Shown one piece after another: positions 27,122 through 35,537 of a DNA stretch of 48,724 nt. The notes beneath the pieces are model-generated. The model did not search any database and was not told the origin of the DNA. It saw nothing but the letters and a program-made list of their open reading frames with translations. A program made the translations under genes and the position numbers. The first letter of the stretch is position 1; each line of letters opens with the position of its first letter. The DNA is from Anaerolineales bacterium (GTDB lineage Bacteria; Chloroflexota; Anaerolineae; Anaerolineales; RBG-16-64-43). The stretch lies in assembly GCA_016928575.1 (NCBI GenBank), contig JAFGKK010000089.1:1-48724 (forward strand), written 5' to 3'.

Positions 27122-27536
27122 CGGTGAGGCTCGAACCGGGCTTTCCTCCTGTTCCTCACTTTCCGCGCGGAAGACGCATTGTTTCCGGATAAAAACGGAA
27201 AAGCCGGGCTTTTTGGGAGGCCCCGGCCCGCTCGGTAGGAATAACGGCGGAACGGGGCCGGTCCGGAGAGCAAGGTTTCCGCCTGCGCGCGAAAAGGCGG
27301 CTGGTTTTTCCAAAAACGCCGCAATGATGAATTGATGCCTCGACGAGCATCCGGCCGAGCCGCTCGGCCTCGGGGCCCCGGCCGGGTTGGCCGGCATCGT
27401 TTGATCTGGCCGCCGCATCCACCGCGTGATGGCCGTCCGGGAAGCCGCTCGCGGTCCCGCCGATCGATCGGCTTGCCTGCATGGTTTTTGCGGACATCCA
27501 GCGGGCGGCCGCCAAGATCGTTTTTTCCAGACGTCC

Positions 27537-27681
27537 AGCAGAGTGTTGAAAAATGCGCCGTTGCCGGCGGGGAAATCCCGGCAATCGGAGATTCCCAGAC
27601 AGGTCTGCAGGATTTCACGGATGTTCTTGTCGTCGTTGGCGACGAGCACAAGGGCGGGCCGGTTGAGGATGGTTTGGAGAT
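27537..27681 (-). pseudogene. response-regulator N-terminal fragment next to a repeat end
   Basis: On the minus strand LNRPALVLVANDDKNIREIL and the following QTCLGISDCRDFPAGNG match the first 40 or so residues of the receiver-cyclase protein at 23029-24093 (LNRPPLVLVADDDKNIRELL). The similarity ends abruptly at 27553, where AGCAGAGTGTTGAAAAATGCG takes over. No usable start or phospho-acceptor region remains. The rest of the spacer 27122-27849 shows no recognisable gene. Confidence 0.75.
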
Positions 27682-27849
27682 GCCTGGAAGCGCCCGGATA
27701 CGGATTGGACCGGAAAGCGGCATCCTGACAGCGGAGCCGGGAGACGCGGTTTTTCCTTTCGGATAAAATTGGGGAAACCGTGGAACTCCGGACGCCGCTG
27801 AGGTTAGGATGTCCGCCGCCGAGCGGTCTTTTTACCAAGGGAGCGCGCA

Positions 27850-28521
27850 ATGGAAGCGATTATCGCCGCAATTGTCACCGGGCTTTTCGGTTTGGCCGGA
27901 ATTTGGTACCGCCACTATCTGGAGCAACACAAGAGCGCCGCGGGGCAAGCCTCGTCCGAGGCGGCCGGCCCGGAACCGAGGGCGCCCAAGCCGACTCCGG
28001 CGAAGCGCGCAGAATCCGCCCGGACTCCGACGGCCGAAAGAACGAAGGAGTTTGTCTTCTACCGCGAAGGCAGTTGGTGGATCGGCATGGTCGTGATCAT
28101 CCTGCTGTCCGTCGCCGGGGCGCTTTTCGCCGGATGGCTGGCGGCCTACCTGAGCGGTGTCCTGGCCGTCGACTTCCCCTTGCCGGACGGGGGTTGGACC
28201 GCGCTTGGGATCGCGGGCGCGGTTTGGGGAATCGTGTACTCCGTCATCGGCGGATTGGGAGCCGACGACTGGGTGGAGATGTTTTTCCCGCTGGTCGGAC
28301 CCTATGAAAACATTTTTTCCCCGTCCGACGCGGGCGATTTTTTCCGCGGATTGCTTTCCGCGCCGCCGGTGAATATCCTGGTCGGGATTGCGGCCGCCAT
28401 GATCGCAGGAATCGCGGCGGAAAATTTCCTCGGGGCGGATTTGGCGGGTGTGTTCTATCTCGCGTTCGGCCTGACGGTTTTTGTGGGGATCGTATGGTAC
28501 GCCACGCAGGAGGCGTGGTAA
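27850..28521 (+). CDS. multi-pass membrane protein, unknown function
   Basis: 223 residues. An N-terminal membrane helix (IIAAIVTGLFGLAGIWY) is followed by a charged Ala/Pro/Lys-rich stretch (about 30-70) and at least four further hydrophobic segments from about 78 to the end. The acidic loop DDWVEMFFPLVGPYENIFSP lies between helices. No family is recognised. The ATG is preceded by GGGAG about 7 nt upstream. The N-terminal helix plus linker could be an oligomerisation or partner-binding element. Confidence 0.7.
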   Translation: MEAIIAAIVTGLFGLAGIWYRHYLEQHKSAAGQASSEAAGPEPRAPKPTPAKRAESARTPTAERTKEFVFYREGSWWIGMVVIILLSVAGALFAGWLAAYLSGVLAVDFPLPDGGWTALGIAGAVWGIVYSVIGGLGADDWVEMFFPLVGPYENIFSPSDAGDFFRGLLSAPPVNILVGIAAAMIAGIAAENFLGADLAGVFYLAFGLTVFVGIVWYATQEAW

Positions 28522-28836
28522 TCGTTGAAGGAATCCCCATCATCGGCAATTCCGTAAAGGCCGGGCCGTACATCCCCGTGCCGGAAATCCCATCCGGATG
28601 CCAAAAAAGGAAAAAGGCGAGAGGGAAACCGCAAGAATCCGGAAACCCGCCGATGGCGGGTGATTGCGCTCGAGGAGGTTTCTTGCGGCTGATGCCGCGG
28701 CCGCGGCGAGGCGACGCAGGGACTGTATGCGAAAGTTTTGTCCAATAATTATGGGGAAGCGGGCAAGGCTTTTCGCCCCCCTGATTTCAGCGACCATCTC
28801 CGGGCGCAACCCGGCGATTAACGCACGCCGGAACGA

Positions 28837-28868
28837 CGGGCCCCTCCCCCGATCGGGGGAGGGGCCCG
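28837..28868. repeat. perfect 32-nt G/C palindrome
   Basis: The halves CGGGCCCCTCCCCCGA and TCGGGGGAGGGGCCCG are exact complements centred on GATC. It lies in the spacer 28522-28929, which otherwise shows no gene, and belongs with the C-rich palindromes at 9874, 13595 and 18882. Confidence 0.85.
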
Positions 28869-28929
28869 CCAGCCGAAACCGACCGGACCGCAAAACCGAT
28901 CGGTCGCACTAGAGGGGGAATGCGCCGAC

Positions 28930-29550
28930 TTAAGATGCGCGTGAGAAGGCCATGGTCACCGTCCCGCTCCCGGTGGGATGAGAATCGATCTCCAAACGTT
29001 CGGCCGTGCAACGGTATGGCGCCGGGCCGTCGACCGCAAGGTTCACCTAAGGTCCCGCTCCCGGAGCCGAGACCATGGCGCCGTCCTTGTAGGCCGTCCA
29101 CTCGGAGACGCCGGATTTGACGGAGGCGGAGTCGAATTGGATGATCTCATCGTTGGCGGTGTAGGTACCGGTATTGCGGAAACTGGACGTAGCTTCCATA
29201 TATTGTCCGGGGCCAAAGTCCATGCGCAGAACGAACTCGTCGGAATAATAGGTGTAGGCATTCCCGTCGAACGCCATCTGCAATCCGCCGGACACGGCGT
29301 GCAAGCCCGGAACAGGGACAATCGCCGCCAGCAATGAATCCAAGTCCGCGGTCGGCATCACCCAATTCCCAACCAGACAAGCGGCCCCGTCCGCTCCGGC
29401 TTGGGAGGCAGGAGTGCGGGTTGACGTTGCGGAGGCCTCAGGTTCCAAGATGCCGGTCGAACCGGCGGCCCCGGCTGCGTCTCCCAGGCTGAAAGCGGAA
29501 ACCAGTGACGCGAAGCCGAAGAAAAAGGTAAAAAAGTGAGATCGACGCAA
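28930..29550 (-). pseudogene. secreted protein gene with an in-frame amber codon
   Basis: A signal-peptide-like N-terminus (RRSHFFTFFFGFASLVSAFS) and a Ser/Thr/Ala-rich linker lead to a lipocalin-like core starting CLVGNWVMPTADLDSLLAAI, with YYSDEFVLRMDFGPG and YTANDEIIQFDSA. A TAG at 29049-29047 follows SAPGAGP. The same frame then continues with VNLAVDGPAPYRCTAERLEI and GSGTVTMAFSRAS to a TAA at 28930. The continuation looks like the missing last strands (a Cys partner for the first Cys and a closing strand). The conventional start is TTG at 29550; the AGGAGG (29569-29564) is 13 nt away, but an in-frame ATA at 29559 is only 4 nt behind it. Nonsense mutation, readthrough or sequence error are all possible. 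Confidence 0.7.
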
Positions 29551-29585
29551 TGATTCTATCTTGCCTCCTAATAATGGATAATATT

Positions 29586-29604
29586 AGTCATAATAGTCAT
29601 AATA
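29586..29604. promoter_or_regulatory. direct repeat in the promoter, possible operator
   Basis: On the minus strand ATTATGACT occurs twice in tandem, overlapping the -10 box and the predicted transcription start. The divergent AraC-like gene is a plausible binder, but this is only inferred. Confidence 0.45.
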
Positions 29605-29626
29605 TTGGAATTAAGCTGTAAGTCAA
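29599..29626 (-). promoter_or_regulatory. sigma70-type promoter of the amber-interrupted gene
   Basis: TTGACT (29626-29621), a 16-nt spacer and TATTAT (29604-29599) on the minus strand. A 5' leader of about 40 nt with AGGAGG follows. Confidence 0.75.
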
Positions 29627-29922
29627 GTCGGAAAAATATTTCTCATGGAAGGATTAACTACTATAAGGCGCGAGTAATTCCGATAAGGGAGTCGGGATAA
29701 TTCAAAAAGGGGGAAACCCAAAGAAATTTCCGATCGAGGTACGGCGGCTCTGAGTTTCGCTATGACCGTTCCTTTTTTTTTATGGTCAAGGACCAGGTAG
29801 AATACCCGGGCAAGGAGGGCGGAACGCAGGTTTATGGGAGGCTGTATCCATCGGGCTGGAAGATCCAAGCGCGGGGGATGCGTTCGCCGGGCCACCCGCA
29901 GACAACTCGGGGCAGGGAAGGG

Positions 29923-30843
29923 ATGACAAGCGGCGCCGCCGTTTCGACCATGGCCGATTATTCAAAACGCATCGCAATCGTTCAACAATACATCGACGGC
30001 CATCTAACCGAGCCGCTCGATCTCGGGACCCTGGCCGGGGTGGCCGGGTTTTCGATGTACCACTTTTCGCGTTTGTTCTACGCGTACGCCGGAATGCCGG
30101 TCATCCGCTACGTGAAGGCGCGGCGCCTGGAGCAGGCGGCCGGGATGCTGGCTGGAACCGGGGAGAGCGTCACAGGCATCGCCCGCAAGTGCGGGTTCGC
30201 CTCGATCTCCTCGTTCAACGCGTTGTTCAAGCAGATGTTCGGCATGTCCCCGAAAGCATACCGGGAGGGGAAAAAACGCAAGAAGCCGGCAGAGTCGCGC
30301 AAGATCCGGGAAGACGCCGACGGGAAAACCGCCGATACTCCGAAGAATTCTTTTTTACGGAGGATCTGGGCGATGAACGTCGAAATCAAGAATCTACCCG
30401 AATACCGGATCGCGTATTTCCGACACACGGGGAGCTACCTGGACACGGGGCGGAACTGGCAACGGCTGTTGGCTTGGGTGGGAAAGCGCGGGCTGTCCGC
30501 CGCGCGTCCGCTGTTCATCGGGATTTCGCAAGACGATCCGGAGACGACCGAAGAAGACGAATGCCGGCACGACGCCTGCGTCACCTTGCCGGCCGGTTTT
30601 CCCGAAACGGATGAGGACGGGGTGCGGTACACTACGATTCCGGCCGGACGGTACGGCCAGTACCTCTTTTACGACACGATCGACAAGCTGGCGATCGCCT
30701 TCCGGGCTTTGTACGGCGAGTGGCTGCCGCAGAGCGGATACGAACTCGACGAGCGTCCGCCGCTGGAGATCAACCTCAACAATCCGGCCGAGGATCCGGA
30801 GCGGAAGAGCAAGTGCCTGGTGTGCATTCCGCTGAAGAACTAG
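29923..30843 (+). CDS. AraC-family regulator with GyrI-like effector domain
   Basis: 306 residues from the ATG at 29923 (a second ATG at 29950 is also possible). The N-terminal AraC domain has two helix-turn-helix units: LGTLAGVAGFSMYHFSRLFY and VTGIARKCGFASISSFNALF with FGMSPKAYREG. A charged linker leads to a GyrI-like/effector-binding domain (IKNLPEYRIAYFRHTGSY ... CRHDACVTLP ... YTTIPAGRYGQYLFY ... PPLEINLNNP), as in Rob/SbmC-type and DUF2174-like multidrug-responsive regulators. It likely binds small hydrophobic drugs and activates stress or efflux genes. The frame is open further upstream, but without coding-like composition. Confidence 0.88.
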   Translation: MTSGAAVSTMADYSKRIAIVQQYIDGHLTEPLDLGTLAGVAGFSMYHFSRLFYAYAGMPVIRYVKARRLEQAAGMLAGTGESVTGIARKCGFASISSFNALFKQMFGMSPKAYREGKKRKKPAESRKIREDADGKTADTPKNSFLRRIWAMNVEIKNLPEYRIAYFRHTGSYLDTGRNWQRLLAWVGKRGLSAARPLFIGISQDDPETTEEDECRHDACVTLPAGFPETDEDGVRYTTIPAGRYGQYLFYDTIDKLAIAFRALYGEWLPQSGYELDERPPLEINLNNPAEDPERKSKCLVCIPLKN

Positions 30844-30964
30844 GGCAATAAGCCGGAGCGATCCATACCGGAACCGCGGACCGCTCCGGCCAACCGCCGC
30901 TTCATTGGAAAATCCGGGGTGAAACCAAGCGAAACGGATGGCAAGCCCGGGACTGGGCTGGATG

Positions 30965-31000
30965 CCAGAGTGTTGAAAAATGCGTCGTGGCCGGCGGGAA
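30965..31000. repeat. TGTTGAAAAA element fragment
   Basis: CCAGAGTGTTGAAAAATGCG followed by GGCCGGCGGGAA repeats the junction at 27537-27572, including a few nucleotides that resemble the response-regulator gene. It sits in the 272-nt spacer before the hydrolase, in which I see no gene. Confidence 0.55.
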
Positions 31001-31115
31001 GCGGGGAGGAAGAGAACGCCATCGGCCTTTTGTTTGTTATCATTCGCGGTGTGCTCCTTTGACGGCCCCGCGTATTCCCGGAAAGAAAATTCACGCGGGC
31101 GAGGCAGGGCGTCCT

Positions 31116-31952
31116 ATGCCATCTCGCTGGACGGAAAACGATATTCAGGTCAGCGGCGCGCGACTGCACTACTACCGCACCGGACGAGGAACCAAACGCC
31201 CGTTGGTGCTGCTGCACGGCTTTTCCGACAATGGCCTGTGCTGGATTCGCGAGGCGCGCGGACTTGAGGCGGAATACGACGTAATCCTGCCGGATGCGCG
31301 GGCGCACGGCCGATCCGAGCGGATGCGTCCAGGCGATGCGGTGGATCTGGCTTCCGACGCGGCGGGGATCATCCGCGCGCTCGGGTTGAAACGCCCCGTC
31401 GTGGTCGGGCACTCCATGGGCGCGATGACCGCCTTCCAGGCCGGCGTGCGCTTTCCGGAGCTGGTCCGGGCCCTGGTGTTGGAGGATCCGCCCTGGAGGC
31501 TGCCGTCGCCGGTTCAGACTCCGATTCCGCACCCTCCCGAAAGCATGCCCATGGTGCAGTGGGCGGTAAACCTTCCCCATCAAAGCCTGGAGGAACTTCT
31601 GGCGCAAAACCGCCGCGATCATCCCGGCTGGCCTGAAGAGCTGGTGTGCGTGATGAGCGAAGCGAAAAAACAGCTCGATCCCGCGATCGTCTATCCATTG
31701 GTTGAGGAAGTGCAGACCCGGGAAACGGAATGGCTGAAGACCATCGGCCGCGTCGCCTGTCCGATGCTGGTCTTCACCGGCAACCCGGCCCTCGGTGGGT
31801 TGATGACCTCCGAGGCCGTTGCGAAAATCCGCGGGTTGAACCCCGCGGCGGAAATCGTCCACGTCCCCGATGCGGGCCACCTCATCCGATTTGATCGGTA
31901 CGCCGTCTTCATGGAAGCCTTGCGCGGGTTCCTGAAACGGATCGATTACTGA
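31116..31952 (+). CDS. alpha/beta-hydrolase-fold protein
   Basis: 278 residues. LVLLHGFSDNGLCW is the oxyanion-hole HGF region. VVVGHSMGAMTAFQAG contains the nucleophile elbow (S100). LVLEDPPW follows, and the catalytic His lies in HVPDAGHLIRFDRY (H255); the acid is probably the Asp/Glu after VFTGNPAL. The order matches esterases, lipases and C-C hydrolases, and the substrate cannot be inferred. The ATG at 31116 has no strong ribosome-binding site. Downstream lies a degenerate ACCTGTCAGGT repeat. Confidence 0.85.
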   Translation: MPSRWTENDIQVSGARLHYYRTGRGTKRPLVLLHGFSDNGLCWIREARGLEAEYDVILPDARAHGRSERMRPGDAVDLASDAAGIIRALGLKRPVVVGHSMGAMTAFQAGVRFPELVRALVLEDPPWRLPSPVQTPIPHPPESMPMVQWAVNLPHQSLEELLAQNRRDHPGWPEELVCVMSEAKKQLDPAIVYPLVEEVQTRETEWLKTIGRVACPMLVFTGNPALGGLMTSEAVAKIRGLNPAAEIVHVPDAGHLIRFDRYAVFMEALRGFLKRIDY

Positions 31953-31974
31953 TCCAAGTCCTTTCCGAAGACCG

Positions 31975-32006
31975 GCACCTGTCAGGTCCCTGGGTCTGGC
32001 AGGTGC
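31975..32006. repeat. ACCTGTCAGGT inverted repeat, copy 2
   Basis: GCACCTGTC and GGCAGGTGC face each other across 14 nt with one G-T pair, and ACCTGTCAGGT itself is present. Same type as 15893-15923 and likewise just behind a gene. Confidence 0.6.
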
Positions 32007-32117
32007 AAGATCCCTGACGTATGTCGGTTTACGTTCTGACCCCTGAATGCGGCGATCCCGCGATCCCTAAAAAAAGCAACCAAAACCGAAGGGGGTAATC
32101 ATCTTGCCGATAACGCC

Positions 32118-32167
32118 TTGACGCATACCGATTAAAAAGTAACAAATAAGAAAGTTACAAATGTAAC
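32118..32167 (+). promoter_or_regulatory. promoter and GTTAC palindrome upstream of the SDR remnant
   Basis: TTGACG (32118-32123) is followed 16 nt later by TAACAA. The palindrome GTTACAAATGTAAC (32154-32167), with a further GTAAC at 32139, overlaps the predicted start of transcription. A MarR protein from the same unit could bind it. Confidence 0.5.
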
Positions 32168-32192
32168 CAGAATTTATTCCCCAGGATGGAGG

Positions 32193-32650
32193 ATGAAGAT
32201 GAATGCAGGTCGCACGGCTGTCATCACGGGAGCTTCAAGCGGCATCGGAAAGGCTTTCGCGCACAAATCCGCCGCGATCGGGTATCCGCTGATGCTGATC
32301 GCGCGGAACGAGCGGAATTTGCGGTCCACTGCGGATGCCTTGGCTGAGGAATTCGGCGCGCAATGCACCACCCTGCCGGCCGATCTGTCGCTCGATGCGT
32401 ATGCTGATGCCTTGGCGGAAAGGATTGCAGCCGAAAAATCCGTCTGCCTGCTTGTCAACAATGCGGGATTCGCGGTTCCGCAGAAGCTCGCCGAAGCTCG
32501 CCGAAGCCGACATGGAAAAACAACTGGATATGGTCCGGGTCCTTCCGGAAATTGGGCCGACAGGTGGTGGTCGTTCCGGGATTGTTGAATCAGGCCAGCA
32601 TTAAGCTTGAAGGAGTATTCACAAGGATATTGTGCGAAAAGGCCAAATAG
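32193..32650 (+). pseudogene. short-chain dehydrogenase/reductase remnant
   Basis: The N-terminal Rossmann half is intact: AVITGASSGIGKAFAHK (TGxxxGIG cofactor motif) and LLVNNAGFAVPQK (NNAG). AAGCTCGCCG is then duplicated (32484-32503), shifting the frame. Removing one copy gives PQKLAEADMEKQLDMVRV, as in classical SDRs. After this, the region with the YxxxK catalytic pair is absent, and a C-terminal end (FRKLGRQVVVVPGLLNQA ... CEKAK) appears in another frame, stopping at 32650. So it has a 10-bp duplication plus an internal deletion of roughly 100-130 codons. It cannot be an active reductase. Confidence 0.85.
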
Positions 32651-32719
32651 GAACCCCTGCCCGATCCCGCCGTTTGTCAAGGGGAGCCGGTCGGGATATC
32701 ATGGCGGGGAAAGGCGAAG

Positions 32720-33187
32720 ATGAAGACCCTTGACGATGCGGAAACCGGGATTTTTCATGCCATCAACAAAACCTCCATCGATTTGTTCGCCTATTTCGAC
32801 GGACTGTTGGCGGAGAAAAAGTTCGATATCAATACGTACGAGTGGCTGTTGTTGACCCATATCCTCAAGCAGCCGGGGAAGAGCCAAAAATGGTACGGAG
32901 ACAATATCCTTAGAGATAAAACCTTTGTCATGCGGTTGGTGGATTCATTGGAAAAGAAGCAATTGCTGGGAAGGAAGCCGGACGGAAAAGACCGGAGAAG
33001 GAATCTGCTGTACGGCACCAAGGCGGGGGAGCGGTTGATCCGAAGAACCCTTCCATACATCCGCGAGGACTATCGCTTCCTTTTCTCCGATATCGATGAA
33101 AAACGGTTGTCAATCACGATCTCCGTCCTCCAGAATTTAATGGCGAAAATCGCCAAAAAGAGCAAGGACGATGCCGTGCAGGGATAG
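32720..33187 (+). CDS. MarR-family transcriptional regulator
   Basis: 155 residues. The winged-helix core: FDINTYEWLLLTHILKQPGK, SQKWYGDNILRDKTFVMRLV (recognition helix region), DSLEKKQLLGRKPDGKDRRR (wing with the DxRR motif) and LYGTKAGERLI. It binds DNA as a dimer and usually controls neighbouring detoxification or redox genes. It is located 69 nt behind the SDR remnant and is probably its former regulator. Composition is more AT- and Lys-rich than its neighbours, which hints at acquisition. Confidence 0.87.
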   Translation: MKTLDDAETGIFHAINKTSIDLFAYFDGLLAEKKFDINTYEWLLLTHILKQPGKSQKWYGDNILRDKTFVMRLVDSLEKKQLLGRKPDGKDRRRNLLYGTKAGERLIRRTLPYIREDYRFLFSDIDEKRLSITISVLQNLMAKIAKKSKDDAVQG

Positions 33188-33424
33188 GACTCAGCCCAAT
33201 ATCCCGGGCTTGATCCTGCCCGAAAGGTTTCCCGCCGTGAAATCCTGCGGGTCACTCGGATCCATCGGGTCTTCCGGCGAGCAGAGACTGCTTCGTACCG
33301 GGCGGGCTTCCGCTTGGTATCAGCAGCGGAGGATCGAAAGATGATGTGAATTACCGGCGCCCGGGCCGGTTCCGCCGCGGGGAGGCGGTGTGCGGGCGGG
33401 ATGATCCGGAAAAAAGGAGACGCG

Positions 33425-35410
33425 ATGAAAAAAATCTCCCCCCTCATCCTCGTGTTCGCGGTTCTGTTCCTGGTCTTCCTCCAGGCGGCCGGCACGCTGG
33501 TCGAATCCATCTACATCCTTAATCTTCTGCAGGCGGCGCTGAACGCCAAGGCCCTGGGCGTGCTGTTCTTCTTCGCGCCCCTGCTCGGGATTCCCTTTTA
33601 CAGAAAATTTCCGCGCGGGCTGATCTGGACTTTGTTTACAATTCTCCTTCTTGCGCGCGGTGTTCTCCCCTACGTCGACACGTCGAACCGCGCGCCGGCC
33701 GCCGGCCTCGCCGCCTCCGCCGCCTTGAGCCTGATCTTTCTCCTGCTGATCAGGAACGGTGGGGAATCCCGCGGCCGGATCGGCTTATGGGCGTCGGCCG
33801 GGTTCGGGCTGGCGGTGAGCCTTTCCGTGTTGCTGCGGACCGTCGGGCTGGGAATCGAATACTCCCTCACCCCCTCCGGCGGCTGGGTCGGTTGGGCGCT
33901 GGGGCTCTTGCTGGGGGGCGCGTTGACGCTCCTCGATCTCACCCATGGGTCGTACGCCGAGGAAAAGGACCGGAGCGGCGTAACTGCCGGGGTGGTGGGG
34001 CTGATCCTCATCCTGACCCTGATCTGGTTTTCGTTTTCCGCCCCGGGGATATTCGCCCGCTGGACGGAGGGTGATTACACCCTGATCGTGACCGCGGTCG
34101 CGTTGCTCTCCGCCGGCTGGGTTCTGCTCATGCTCCTGCGTCCGCAATGGATCGACCGGATCCGCCCGCGGGAGCTTTGGATTTGGAACGTACTCTTCAC
34201 GCTTTCCCTGGCCGGCACCGTCCTGGCCCACCGCGTCGCATTTCCGTCGACGCCGGATTCCGCGCCGGTGGTGGTTTCGACTCCGGGCGGGTGGTCCTAC
34301 ATTCCCCTGGCCCTGATGCTGCTGCTGTTCCCGGTCGTCCTTCTGGATTTGGTCTTCTTTGTCCGCGAGGTCGCAGAGAGCATCTCGTCTCCGGCGGATT
34401 TGGTTCCGGGAATTCTCCTGGGCGGTTTTTTTCTCATTCTGCTGGCGTTTATCCAAATCTTCACCAATGTGTGGGGCTACGTTCCGCCGGTCAGCCCGCC
34501 GTTCCGGAATTTATTCTGGCTTCCCTATCTCCTGGCGGCGGGAGGCATCACCCTACTGGTCGGGCTTTCCCGCCGCACCGACGCGCAAGCCGCTCCGGCG
34601 CCCGGGGGGGCATTTTCCCGAGCGTGGGGCGTGTTGCTCGGCGGCATAGTCGCGGCCACGACGGTTTCCGCGTTCCCCGCCCGGCCCGGCGGGGTTCCCG
34701 ATGCGGATCGCTCCTCCCTGACGGTGATGACCATAAACGTCCAGCAGTTCAACGACATGTACGGGGAAAAATCCTACGAACGGCAGCTGGACCTCATCCG
34801 GAGCGTTTCCCCGGATATCCTGGCGATGCAAGAGACCGATTCGACGCGGATTTCGCTCAACAACAACGATTACGTCCGGCACTTCGCCGAGCGGCTGGGG
34901 TATCACTCGTACTACGGACCGACCACCGTCGCGGGTACGTTCGGAACGGCCATCCTTTCCAAATATCCGCTGCGGAACACCCGCACCGTCTTCACCTACA
35001 GCGACACGGATGAAATCGGCAGCGCCGAAGCGGAAATCGAGGTTGACGGCCGGCGTATTTTTATTTATGTCGTTCATCCCGACGGAACCGACGCCGCCAT
35101 GCTGGCCTTCACCCGGGGGCTTCTCGACCGGATCCGGGATAGGCCGTACGTCATCGCGCTGGGGGATTACAACCTGAGGGATTACGAGGAAGCGTATCGG
35201 ATGATCGACAGCGTGCTGGTTAACGCCTGGACCAGCGTCTATCCTTCCAAGCTCAGCCCGGAGGGAGTCGATCTGGCGGGCGAAAACCGCATCGATCATA
35301 TCCTCTTTTCCCCCAATCTGGCCGCGCGCAATCCGGTCTACGTGCTCCCTCCGGATTCCGCCACCGATCACCCCGTCCACTGGACGGAAATTTACTGGCC
35401 GGAGGATTAG
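33425..35410 (+). CDS. CWH43/PGAP2IP-like membrane protein with C-terminal endonuclease/exonuclease/phosphatase domain
   Basis: 661 residues. The first about 430 residues contain some ten to twelve hydrophobic segments. The remainder is an EEP-fold domain: LTVMTINVQQFNDMYGE (Asn), ILAMQETDSTR (metal Glu), FGTAILSKYPL, IFIYVVHPDG, IALGDYNLRD (GDxN), NRIDHILFS and TDHPVHWTEI (final DH). All EEP catalytic positions look conserved. The N-terminal membrane part plus EEP is the architecture of eukaryotic CWH43/PGAP2IP, which acts on GPI lipids; bacterial homologues are uncharacterised. ATG with GGAG 5 nt upstream. Confidence 0.8.
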   Translation: MKKISPLILVFAVLFLVFLQAAGTLVESIYILNLLQAALNAKALGVLFFFAPLLGIPFYRKFPRGLIWTLFTILLLARGVLPYVDTSNRAPAAGLAASAALSLIFLLLIRNGGESRGRIGLWASAGFGLAVSLSVLLRTVGLGIEYSLTPSGGWVGWALGLLLGGALTLLDLTHGSYAEEKDRSGVTAGVVGLILILTLIWFSFSAPGIFARWTEGDYTLIVTAVALLSAGWVLLMLLRPQWIDRIRPRELWIWNVLFTLSLAGTVLAHRVAFPSTPDSAPVVVSTPGGWSYIPLALMLLLFPVVLLDLVFFVREVAESISSPADLVPGILLGGFFLILLAFIQIFTNVWGYVPPVSPPFRNLFWLPYLLAAGGITLLVGLSRRTDAQAAPAPGGAFSRAWGVLLGGIVAATTVSAFPARPGGVPDADRSSLTVMTINVQQFNDMYGEKSYERQLDLIRSVSPDILAMQETDSTRISLNNNDYVRHFAERLGYHSYYGPTTVAGTFGTAILSKYPLRNTRTVFTYSDTDEIGSAEAEIEVDGRRIFIYVVHPDGTDAAMLAFTRGLLDRIRDRPYVIALGDYNLRDYEEAYRMIDSVLVNAWTSVYPSKLSPEGVDLAGENRIDHILFSPNLAARNPVYVLPPDSATDHPVHWTEIYWPED

Positions 35411-35537
35411 CGTTCCGGAGCCACCGGTCCTTATGGAGAGCCGTCATACCGGACCCGCGCGGCGGCAGCGCGGCGCTCACTAGGCGGTCGTATGGACTAT
35501 TGCGGAAAACCCCGTTACCATAGGGTGAGGTGAGACG

